Source of the DNA: Acidobacteriaceae bacterium
Lineage (GTDB): Bacteria > Acidobacteriota > Terriglobia > Terriglobales > Acidobacteriaceae
DNA: 7,933 bases
Reading direction: 5' to 3'
Assembly: GCA_030049955.1 (NCBI GenBank)
Contig: JASIJX010000073.1
Span: forward strand, 1 to 7,933
Shown here: positions 1-6,245 of the stretch, piece by piece
Numbering within the stretch: the stretch's first letter is position 1
How the letters are laid out: each line of letters opens with the position of its first letter
Program-made: the position numbers and the translations under genes
The notes under the pieces: generated by a model
The model's input: only the letters and a program-made list of their open reading frames with translations
Databases searched by the model: none
Told to the model about the DNA's origin: nothing

Positions 1-1670
1 TACCACGCGCAACCAGCCTGTCCTGGATATTTACTGGCCCGCATGCAGGATTTACGGTGGTGGTTGGCGCCGATGATGTGCGCGTTCTGCAGCGCTACTA
101 CGACTCTTATGCGCTCTATGGAAGCGGCCAACCGCAGCAAGTGTATCCGCAGAGCGTCGTGGCGGACACGGATGTGCCTTATACAGGCCATCCGCGCAGC
201 GTCACCGTCACTCTCGATTCACACATGGCGCTCGATGTTTCCGTGAATGGCCGGCAACTCGTCGCGCAGAGCTGCCTCTTCGACGTGCAGCGCAGTCAAC
301 TGGAATACAACGCTCCGCGGACTGCTCACGATGTGGTCTCCGGCGCGTTGTTGCCGCAGGCGACAGGCACAGCGACCGTGAGGGTTGATCCAAAGCATTC
401 TTATCAGACGATGATGGGCTTCGGCGGCAGCCCCGGTGTTCCTGCGTACGCCATGCTGAGCGATGCTGGGAAAAAGAAGTACTGGGAGATTCTGCGCAGC
501 TACAACCTGCTGATCGATCGCGAATATCCCATGGGAACTCGGCTCAGTGCAGACATGTCCAATCTCGACGACCTGGCCGACGCCAGTCCCCATTATTACG
601 GCGACAACTTTCCCAATGGGGAAGTATCCGACTTTGATTACAATCGCCGCATTCAGGAGATGGGCGGCAGCGTGATCTACGAGATGTGGGACCTTCCGGC
701 GTGGGCAACGCAGCCGCAGCCGAATGGAGCAGCGCCGCGCAGGCACCGCATTGCCGATCCGGAAGAGTATGCGCGCGCGATGGTCACCTATTGTCGGATC
801 GCGAAAGAGCGTACGGGACGGCCACCGGCGATTGTCGGCGTTCAGAACGAAGTAGATGAGCCGGAGCCGGTGGCAACGGAGATGGTGCGCTCGCTTCGGA
901 AGCATCTGGACGAAGCGGACTTTTCCAGCGTGAAGATTCACATGGCCGACGCGCCTTTTACCTGGCAGGGTGTGCAGCGGGCCGAAGCGCTCAAGAAGCA
1001 ACCCGGGGTATGGAACGACATCGATTTTGCCGCTGTTCACCAATACGATTACCAAGACTTCTTTGCCAATCCTGACCTGTTCGATAGTTCTTTGCTTGCG
1101 ATGCACGATGCGACGAAGAACAAGCCTTTCCTGGCAACGGAAATCGCTATCAATAAGCCCTCGCTGCAGACAGGTTCCTATCGCGTAGCTTTCAATGTAG
1201 GGCAGCTCTACCATAAAGACGTGACCATCATGGATGCCGTTGGCCTGCTTTACTGCTGGGTGATTCTTGATGTGGAGCAGCCCAACTTTGGCGCGTCGCG
1301 TTCACTACTGATTCCGGATCGGGAAGATGGATTCATGCCCGTCGCGTCGAGTGGGCAACTCCGTGTGCTGGGTGCATTCAGCCGGCACATTCTGAGCGGC
1401 ATGTTGAGGGTCGATGCGCGGTCCTCGGACTCTGATCTGCTTACATCCGCTTTTCGCGGTGCAAACGGCGAAGCCACCGTGGTGATGCTCAATCGTTCCG
1501 CCGAGCCAGTGCATGTAACTGTAGATTGGCCCGGCGTGACCTGGCGCGAATTGGAGCGAACCAGCCAGTATTCGGAGAATGCCGTCTCGGCAGTGCCAGC
1601 CGAACTGACGATCCAGCCGGGAGAAATAGCAACCCTTAGCACCATCGTGCGGGGTCCCGCTGTTCACTGA
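1..1670 (+). CDS. Clan GH-A glycoside hydrolase, GH30-like (5'-partial)
   Basis: Probably hydrolyses glycosidic bonds in a plant, fungal or microbial polysaccharide; the substrate cannot be read from the sequence. The reading frame is open from the first full codon at position 3. The GTG at 57 sits inside what reads as continuous protein (TGPHAGFTVVVGADD), so the true start lies before the window. Counting residues from the codon at 57: an N-terminal beta-rich region to about 105; a GFGGSPG motif at 121-127, like the one opening the GH30 barrel; the acid/base glutamate in GVQNEVDEP (E265); HQYDY at 328-332; the likely nucleophile in FLATEIA (E362); and a C-terminal beta-sandwich at about 430-530 (VVMLNRSAEPVHVTVD). 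The Asn-Glu pair and the second Glu about 97 residues later fit a retaining clan GH-A enzyme. GH30 is my best family guess; GH5 or GH39-like relatives are possible. Export is likely, but the signal peptide would be outside the window. Confidence 0.75.
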   Translation, partial: PRATSLSWIFTGPHAGFTVVVGADDVRVLQRYYDSYALYGSGQPQQVYPQSVVADTDVPYTGHPRSVTVTLDSHMALDVSVNGRQLVAQSCLFDVQRSQLEYNAPRTAHDVVSGALLPQATGTATVRVDPKHSYQTMMGFGGSPGVPAYAMLSDAGKKKYWEILRSYNLLIDREYPMGTRLSADMSNLDDLADASPHYYGDNFPNGEVSDFDYNRRIQEMGGSVIYEMWDLPAWATQPQPNGAAPRRHRIADPEEYARAMVTYCRIAKERTGRPPAIVGVQNEVDEPEPVATEMVRSLRKHLDEADFSSVKIHMADAPFTWQGVQRAEALKKQPGVWNDIDFAAVHQYDYQDFFANPDLFDSSLLAMHDATKNKPFLATEIAINKPSLQTGSYRVAFNVGQLYHKDVTIMDAVGLLYCWVILDVEQPNFGASRSLLIPDREDGFMPVASSGQLRVLGAFSRHILSGMLRVDARSSDSDLLTSAFRGANGEATVVMLNRSAEPVHVTVDWPGVTWRELERTSQYSENAVSAVPAELTIQPGEIATLSTIVRGPAVH

Positions 1671-1787
1671 ACATCGACTCCCATTCGCGCTTTACTCTGC
1701 GGGTCGATGAGTTCGTCGTGGTGGTCGGAAGCCGGTGGGTGCAGGCCGTAATGGGCCCGCGGAGGCGGAAGGCAGCCGCGCCTGAAT
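1671..1787. other. Convergent intergenic gap with a weak dyad
   Basis: Short gap between the stop of the glycosidase (+) and the stop of the small minus-strand frame. It contains an inverted repeat, CATCGACTC at 1672-1680 and GGGTCGATG at 1701-1709. On the + strand it pairs over 9 positions with one G-U and a 20-nt loop. There is no T-tract after it, so it is at most a weak candidate for a transcription end. Nothing else is recognisable. Confidence 0.25.
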
Positions 1788-1970
1788 TCAGCCGAAGAGC
1801 TCGCGCTCGCGACAGTGGAGGCTGTTCGAGTTCCAATAGTCGTCAGACCATTTGCTATCGGTGGACAGGTACACGCCTGCAGATTGTGCGGCGGCCTGTT
1901 TCGACTGCGGCTGCTTCTCGAGCAGGGGAGTGGTGCCGGATTGGGTGTTTGCAGATTTCTTGCTCGCCAT
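1788..1970 (-). CDS. Small hypothetical protein, 60 aa
   Basis: I do not recognise a family. Support for a real gene: an ATG at 1970-1968, preceded after 6 nt by GGAGA; position 54 nt downstream of the PLD-family gene on the same strand; and codons that mostly end in G or C, like the flanking genes. The protein starts MASKKSANTQSG. Its first half is hydrophilic and rich in Gln, Ala, Ser and Lys, as in a disordered tail. Its second half has aromatic and charged residues (STDSKWSDDYWNSNSLH) and a single Cys at 54. There is no signal peptide or membrane segment. It could be a small accessory protein co-expressed with the PLD-family enzyme, or an unrelated short protein. A chance open frame cannot be excluded. 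Confidence 0.5.
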   Translation of the reverse strand: MASKKSANTQSGTTPLLEKQPQSKQAAAQSAGVYLSTDSKWSDDYWNSNSLHCRERELFG

Positions 1971-1976
1971 GAATTG

Positions 1977-1981
1977 TCTCC
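1977..1981 (-). promoter_or_regulatory. Ribosome binding site of the 60-aa frame
   Basis: TCTCC on the + strand reads GGAGA on the minus strand, 6 nt before the ATG at 1970. It is the main reason to treat the short frame as translated. Confidence 0.5.
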
Positions 1982-2024
1982 ATCAGTGGTTGTCGTTTCG
2001 CGTTAGAGTTCGAGAGCAATACAA

Positions 2025-4007
2025 CTACTTTTTTCGGCCAGCGGCTGCTTTCTTCTCAAGCTTCTTCGCTGATTTCTTTGCGGGCCTTTTTGCCCGTGCT
2101 GCGCTCCCTGACGCCTTCTTTGGGGCTGATTTGCGGGTTGGAGTGGCGTGTCTGGCTCGGGATTTCCTGGCTGCTTTCTTTGCCGGCGACCTCCTTGCAA
2201 CCGCGGATTGTTTCGGGATCCTCTTCGAGGCTTTTGGGGTGGCTCGCCGAGGTGCGCTTGCAGCGCCGGAGGTCTCTTTCGCTTTGGCGTAACGATCGAG
2301 GAAGTTGTAGTGGTCGATGAGGAGCAGGGCCTCGATGGCGAAGGCTGTGGCCACGTCGGGGTCGTGGATCTGGAGGAGGTTGTCGCCATTTTGTGCTTCG
2401 CCTCCCTCAGCGAGATTGGAAGAGCCGCACCAGACAACCGGATCGGGGCCGTTGAAGCCGCAGACGACGAACTTGTCGTGGATCTCGTGGCCGGGCGGGG
2501 ATGGAACCTGATCAAAAGGGGGCGGAAGCTGGACGTTCGATGGCTTGCCGGTGACGAGGACGCCCTGGCTGGAGCCGGGCTGGTAGAGATAGATACCGTC
2601 GGGACGGTCGGATATGCCATAGCTGAAGAGCGATGTTTCGCTGTGGATGGTGTTCAGCTCCTTGTAGACCGTGTTCGCGCTTCTCGTGTCGTCCATTTCC
2701 ATGACGGCGAATAGGACGCTGCCCTTTTGGGCATTCGTTTCGGACTTGATGCGATTGACAATGGCGCCGAGGACCGTTTGAACATCGTTCTTGGTGTGGG
2801 GAGAGAAGGTGACGGTCATGGGTGGAATGCCGTTCGATTGCGGCTGGAATGGCGTGGTGGCGAGGGTGGAAGTAGCGAACGCGTTGGCGGCGACGGTCGA
2901 TTTACTCGAGTGCGCGGAGAGAATATTCCAGCTCTCCTCGAAGACGTCAGAGTACTTCTTGGCGACGGTGGGATCGTTGAAGACGAGGACGTGGTTGGCG
3001 TTGACGTAAAGGCCGGTGACAGAGAAGTTGGTGGAACCGGTGAGAACGCTGATGGGGTTGCCATTTTTACAGACAACGAGGATCTTGTCGTGGGAGTAGC
3101 GGGCGAATTGGCCACGGACGATCGCGGAGTTCGGAGGTTTGGCCTGCTGCTGAAACTGCTGCGCGAACGGGACCTCAAGTGGCGTGACGGTCTTCTCCGC
3201 ACCCGTCTTTTTGTTCTTAACGGTGTGCGTGACGTGGAGCTCGGCGTTGTCGAGGATGAGGCGGATGCGGCCCTCAGCAGCGAGCTTGAGGAGGATGGTG
3301 ACGATGTCCGGCTCGTCGAGGTCGTAGGCGAACATCTTGAGCGAAAGGCTGGGATCGTTGAGGACCTGGTTTAGGACATTGAAAACCTGGACGCGGGCGG
3401 TTGAGCCGGCCCACTGGTAGATCTGGGCAAAGGTGAAGCTCTGACCTGCCTGATTCGAGCCGGCGGTTGCGGCGGTGTTATAGACGAGGGGGCGGTTAGG
3501 CGGCTGAAGCGGGGTGTGATCGCCGAAGTGGTGAGCGAAGGCCTGCGATTGCATGTAGCCGCGGGTGAAACCGAGAGCCAGGTGACCTTTTACGAACGGG
3601 GCAACATCGATGGTGACCGAGACGCTGCGCGACGGGTCGAGTGCGGTGAGTTTGCCGGCATTGAAGAAGCGCGGAGTGACGGTATAGGCGTAGCGGCCGG
3701 TGGCTGGCGCAAGGCCTTGATGACTCTGGCCGGGAACGTGAACCCACCGATACTTTTGGAATGGGACGTTGGCGCTGGACTGTGCGGGCTGGCCGGCGAG
3801 AACTGCGTGGGGCCCGGACGCGGGAGGAAAGCCAAGGTCATTAAGGAGGTAGTACGACTGGCCACCGGGCGGCTGGACCTGAATGCTGAAGCCGGCGAGA
3901 TTGGCCGCCTGAGCCTGGGAGGCGAAATTAAAGCCGAGCAGGGTCTTGAAGTCGCCCTGGTACGCATTGACGCTGAATCCATTCTTACGTTGCGTTACAG
4001 CGGCCAT
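2025..4007 (-). CDS. Phospholipase D superfamily protein with H1-like basic tail
   Basis: 660 aa. PLD superfamily members cleave or transfer phosphodiester bonds in lipids or nucleic acids through two His/Lys sites that form one active centre. Two sites are visible: H306-D-K308 followed by GSTN (324-327), and H510-D-K512 followed by GSSN (528-531). The Asp that normally follows each HxK by five residues is absent (C313 and G517 in those places). Residues 1 to about 180 form a region I cannot assign. The last 76 residues (585-660) are extremely basic, about 30 Lys/Arg against one Glu, with PAKK/SAPKK-type repeats like histone H1 or other bacterial Lys/Ala-rich tails. This suggests binding to DNA or another polyanion. 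There is no signal peptide. The frame is open to a possible start at 4217, but the ATG at 4007 has GGAG 6 nt upstream and starts the folded sequence (MAAVTQRKNGFSV), so I chose it. Nuclease activity is more likely than lipase activity, but this is inference. Confidence 0.85.
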   Translation of the reverse strand: MAAVTQRKNGFSVNAYQGDFKTLLGFNFASQAQAANLAGFSIQVQPPGGQSYYLLNDLGFPPASGPHAVLAGQPAQSSANVPFQKYRWVHVPGQSHQGLAPATGRYAYTVTPRFFNAGKLTALDPSRSVSVTIDVAPFVKGHLALGFTRGYMQSQAFAHHFGDHTPLQPPNRPLVYNTAATAGSNQAGQSFTFAQIYQWAGSTARVQVFNVLNQVLNDPSLSLKMFAYDLDEPDIVTILLKLAAEGRIRLILDNAELHVTHTVKNKKTGAEKTVTPLEVPFAQQFQQQAKPPNSAIVRGQFARYSHDKILVVCKNGNPISVLTGSTNFSVTGLYVNANHVLVFNDPTVAKKYSDVFEESWNILSAHSSKSTVAANAFATSTLATTPFQPQSNGIPPMTVTFSPHTKNDVQTVLGAIVNRIKSETNAQKGSVLFAVMEMDDTRSANTVYKELNTIHSETSLFSYGISDRPDGIYLYQPGSSQGVLVTGKPSNVQLPPPFDQVPSPPGHEIHDKFVVCGFNGPDPVVWCGSSNLAEGGEAQNGDNLLQIHDPDVATAFAIEALLLIDHYNFLDRYAKAKETSGAASAPRRATPKASKRIPKQSAVARRSPAKKAARKSRARHATPTRKSAPKKASGSAARAKRPAKKSAKKLEKKAAAGRKK

Positions 4008-4013
4008 AGTAAG

Positions 4014-4017
4014 CTCC
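4014..4017 (-). promoter_or_regulatory. Ribosome binding site deciding the PLD-gene start
   Basis: CTCC on the + strand gives GGAG on the minus strand, 6 nt before the ATG at 4007. The 70 extra in-frame codons further upstream have no such site and encode an unremarkable sequence, so the start at 4007 is preferred. Confidence 0.6.
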
Positions 4018-4252
4018 AGATGGGAATGTGGGGGGAATTGAACGAGAGTGTATCTCATCGGGAGAAGAATTGGTAATGAATTTATCCGCGAGTTTGCGGC
4101 GGCCAGACTACCTGACCAGGTGGAATTAGGCAGATTGCACGAAACGGCAGCGATCTGACTCACAAGTGGCGATGGACAAGTCGCGCCAGTTTTGGAGTCG
4201 TTCCAGGGATATGTCAAAGCTCGGATTGACGGCGAAAGTCGTTTTCTAGTTC
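4018..4252. other. Upstream region of the PLD-family gene
   Basis: Non-coding as far as I can see. A perfect minus-strand TTGACA (4217-4212) is present, but the hexamers 16-18 nt downstream match TATAAT poorly (for example CAAAAC), so it is only a weak promoter candidate. No operator-like repeat stands out. Confidence 0.3.
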
Positions 4253-4446
4253 TTGGCCCTTAGAGCCACGCTCAAAGCACTATTCGCCGATCGAGCCAAG
4301 ATCGGTGCCGGCTTCTACCTGGATCGGGGTGAAGGCTGCCCCGGCGAGGTTTGCCGGCTGAATGCACAGATTGGTGGCGAACTTGTGTTCTCTGGAGTGA
4401 AGTACCACCGCCGTGGGGAGCGGCGGGGCTTACAGCAGATTTGGTC
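4253..4446 (+). pseudogene. Fragment of a GEVRLLxAQIGG-repeat protein
   Basis: Remnant of a long repetitive protein whose units read roughly ALxADxAKIGxxxxLxxGFxAxGEVRLLxAQIGGxLxCSGGxFxNPGG. Proteins of this type are usually annotated as hypothetical or 'membrane-associated oxidoreductase'. The frame starting at 4253 gives ALFADRAKIGAGFYL, then GEVCRLNAQIGGELVFSGVKYH, about one repeat unit. The match then continues two bases over: from about 4411 the other frame reads PWGAAGLTADLV and ends in TAA (4447-4449), matching the start of the next unit (NPGGxALxADxA). A stop (TAG, 4247-4249) lies just upstream. So this is a single decayed unit with a frameshift at about 4405-4413, not a functional gene. 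The repeat consensus is from memory, not from a search. Confidence 0.65.
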
Positions 4447-4449
4447 TAA

Positions 4450-4763
4450 CCGCCTCAATCTGCGTGCCGATTAGAGAGCGGATCAGCCCTATGAAGTCGT
4501 CTGGGTTCGCCGCGCTTGATCGCTCCCGATAAGCCGTTTCCCGGTGGCAATCCGTGCAGCCTCGTCTAAATACAAGATCAAACAGCAGTTGGGTTTCACT
4601 GGAGTGCAGCTCACATAGCTCGATAGGGATTATGGGTACCTGGGGACGAGCCAACTCCAGTTTTGATTTCGTCTGATTCTCGTTTGCTCGGTTAAGGCGA
4701 ACACGGGAACGCGCAGCTCTCGCACACGGTACACGGATTCCTCAGCGTGTAACAAGATCCCCA
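4450..4763. other. Intergenic stretch with a nested inverted repeat
   Basis: No gene recognised. The strongest structure is ACTGGAGT (4598-4605) facing ACTCCAGT (4654-4661), with an inner pair GCTCG (4618-4622) and CGAGC (4647-4651). A minus-strand frame from 4654 to 4430 encodes a CTDCH motif, but it starts with TTG, has GGAG directly abutting the start, and runs antisense through the pseudogene, so I do not call it. Confidence 0.3.
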
Positions 4764-4792
4764 TTGACGAACACTATCCCCCCGCGTAGACT
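4764..4792 (+). promoter_or_regulatory. Sigma-70-type promoter of the exported-protein gene
   Basis: TTGACG at 4764-4769 and TAGACT at 4787-4792 are separated by exactly 17 nt. Each hexamer differs from consensus by one or two bases. Transcription would start near 4799, giving a leader of about 63 nt before the ATG at 4862. Confidence 0.6.
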
Positions 4793-4861
4793 GCGGGCAA
4801 ATCGCGGCCTTCCCGTCTTCTCCTCTATCTATCGCGGTAAATCCGATCAGGAGGCTACCCG

Positions 4862-6013
4862 ATGTCCCGCCGCTTACTGTACGCCGTGGTCTCGTTTGTC
4901 CTCGCGCTACCGGCCACCCTCCACGCCAGCGACTACACCTATCAGCAAACCACTCAGATTACCGGCGGCTCGCTTCTCCAAATGATGAAAAACGTCGGCG
5001 CCTTCAGCTCCCAGGCCCGGCACGTTGGAGACCCAGTCGTCTCCACCATCTACCTCAAAGACAATCGCCTTGCCAACGTCTCGCCCGACAATATTGAGAT
5101 CATCGATCTCGACAAGGAAAGTGTCACCCATATTGACATTCAGAAGAAGACTTATTATGTGATGACCTTCGCGCAGATCAGGCAGGCCATGGAAAACGCC
5201 CGAGCGCAGATGCAGCAACAGGCCGCCAAACAGCCGCAGCCGGCCCCCAATCCTGATGCGCAGAACGTCAAAATGAGCTTCGATGCAAAGGTCCGCAATA
5301 CCGGCGTTCAAAAGGAGATCAGCGGACTCCAGAGCAGCGAATCCATTTTGACGCTCACGATGAACGCCACGGATACTCAGACGCAGCAATCCGGTAGTAT
5401 GGCCATCACCAACGACATGTGGATGGTGCCCTCGATCCCCGGCTATGAGCAGGTCCAGGACTTTTACAAGCGCTTCGCCGAAAAGATGTCCGACGCCACT
5501 GTTGGCCTCGGCTACGACTTCAGCAAGATGCTTCCTCAAAATCCCGCCGCCGGACAGGCCCTCAATGATATGGCCGGCGAGATGCAGAAGCTCCAAGGCG
5601 TCCCGATCATGCAAGTGATGCGCATGGGAACCACCGCCAACGGTCAACCCCTGCCCGCCGCGTCAGAGGCGCCCCTGCCCGCAGATTCCGGCTCAGCCGC
5701 TCCCAGTGCAGGCCAGGCAGCCAAATCCGGGATGGCATCCATGATCTCCAGCCGGCTCGGTGGCTTCGGCGGTTTCGGGAGAAATAAGAATAATCCGCCT
5801 TCGAATCAGAACGCGAATCAAAACACCACCGGCGGTTCTCAGGCGCAGCCCACCAACGCCGTCCTAATGGAAACCCAAATCACCACATCCAACTTTTCAT
5901 CAGCCCCAGTCGATCCCTCGCATTTCGACATTCCGACAGGCTACATACAAGTACAACCGCCGGCTGCCGCCGCGCCGAACGTTCCAGCCGGCCCGAATGC
6001 CAAGGAGAACTAA
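4862..6013 (+). CDS. Exported DUF4412-like protein of unknown function
   Basis: 383 aa. A Sec signal peptide is clear: MSRR, a hydrophobic stretch (residues 5-19), then a likely cut after LHA (residue 22). The mature protein starts SDYTYQQTTQITGG. The block STIYLKDNRL (61-70), IIDLDKE (80-86), HIDIQKKTYYVMTF (90-103) and the late FDIPTGYIQV (355-364) resemble DUF4412-type proteins, which are thought to have a LolA/LolB-like beta fold. That assignment is from pattern memory. Two low-complexity parts interrupt it: a Gln/Ala/Pro stretch (about 113-132) and a long Ala/Pro/Ser, GGFGGFG and Asn/Gln stretch (about 262-330). There are no cysteines and no lipobox, so it should be a soluble periplasmic or secreted protein. 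The start is set by AGGAGG (4849-4854), 7 nt before the ATG. The gene appears to be transcribed alone from the promoter at 4764. Its ligand or role is unknown. Confidence 0.8.
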   Translation: MSRRLLYAVVSFVLALPATLHASDYTYQQTTQITGGSLLQMMKNVGAFSSQARHVGDPVVSTIYLKDNRLANVSPDNIEIIDLDKESVTHIDIQKKTYYVMTFAQIRQAMENARAQMQQQAAKQPQPAPNPDAQNVKMSFDAKVRNTGVQKEISGLQSSESILTLTMNATDTQTQQSGSMAITNDMWMVPSIPGYEQVQDFYKRFAEKMSDATVGLGYDFSKMLPQNPAAGQALNDMAGEMQKLQGVPIMQVMRMGTTANGQPLPAASEAPLPADSGSAAPSAGQAAKSGMASMISSRLGGFGGFGRNKNNPPSNQNANQNTTGGSQAQPTNAVLMETQITTSNFSSAPVDPSHFDIPTGYIQVQPPAAAAPNVPAGPNAKEN

Positions 6014-6033
6014 CGCGAAGCGCGGGTTGCTGC

Positions 6034-6072
6034 AAACTTGATTCGCAGACTTGATTCCCACTCCTGATTCGT
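6034..6072. repeat. Three imperfect 13-bp tandem repeats
   Basis: Units AAACTTGATTCGC (6034-6046), AGACTTGATTCCC (6047-6059) and ACTCCTGATTCGT (6060-6072) share TGATTC at fixed 13-bp spacing. They lie just after the stop of the exported-protein gene and upstream of the kinase gene. They could be regulator sites or chance duplication; the sequence alone does not decide. Confidence 0.45.
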
Positions 6073-6082
6073 CGACGGCGCC

Positions 6083-6115
6083 GGCTGGCTGAGCGTCACC
6101 GCGCTTTTCCCAGCC
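6083..6115 (+). terminator. Possible transcription terminator hairpin
   Basis: GGCTGG (6083-6088) pairs with CCAGCC (6110-6115), and inside it AGCG (6092-6095) pairs with CGCT (6102-6105). No strong T-run follows the outer stem; only TTTT lies inside, after the inner one. It is placed correctly to end transcription of the exported-protein gene but is not a textbook intrinsic terminator. Confidence 0.3.
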
Positions 6116-6170
6116 TTAAGGCCGCTTGAAATCTAGAAGAATTTACTGCACCTCCCATTCGGCATCGGAG

Positions 6171-6176
6171 TATACT
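6171..6176 (+). promoter_or_regulatory. Candidate -10 element of the kinase gene
   Basis: TATACT lies 69 nt before the kinase ATG and is followed by an AT-rich stretch. No good -35 hexamer sits 16-18 nt upstream (GCACCT region), so the promoter is either weak, activator-dependent or elsewhere. Confidence 0.35.
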
Positions 6177-6245
6177 TCGTTTTAATTTTTCCCGTTTTCC
6201 TGTTCCTGCTTTTTCCGGTGATTCAGCGCGACGAGGTTATGAATC

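Noticed and set aside
219..1214. 331-codon open frame on the minus strand
   Set aside because: It lies wholly antisense to the glycosidase, whose catalytic motifs are recognisable; the translation is rich in Arg, His and Val with no family resemblance.
1649..1660. Perfect inverted repeat GCGGG-GT-CCCGC near the glycosidase stop
   Set aside because: Inside the coding sequence, with a 2-nt loop and no T-run after it, so it is not a credible terminator.
2148..3374. Two long + strand frames (188 and 215 codons)
   Set aside because: Antisense to the PLD-family gene. They come from its codon bias; the opposite strand carries both HKD sites.
4008..4217. 70-codon N-terminal extension of the PLD-family gene
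   Set aside because: In frame, but without a ribosome binding site and without signal-peptide or domain character. The ATG at 4007 has GGAG at 6 nt.
4430..4654. Minus-strand frame of 74 codons with a CTDCH (heme-like CxxCH) motif
   Set aside because: TTG start with GGAG abutting it, no signal peptide as expected for a cytochrome c, and it overlaps the repeat-protein relic. The single motif is likely chance.
4764..4985. 73-codon frame over the start of the exported-protein gene
   Set aside because: Its TTG start is the -35 hexamer itself, and the ATG at 4862 with AGGAGG and a signal peptide explains the region.
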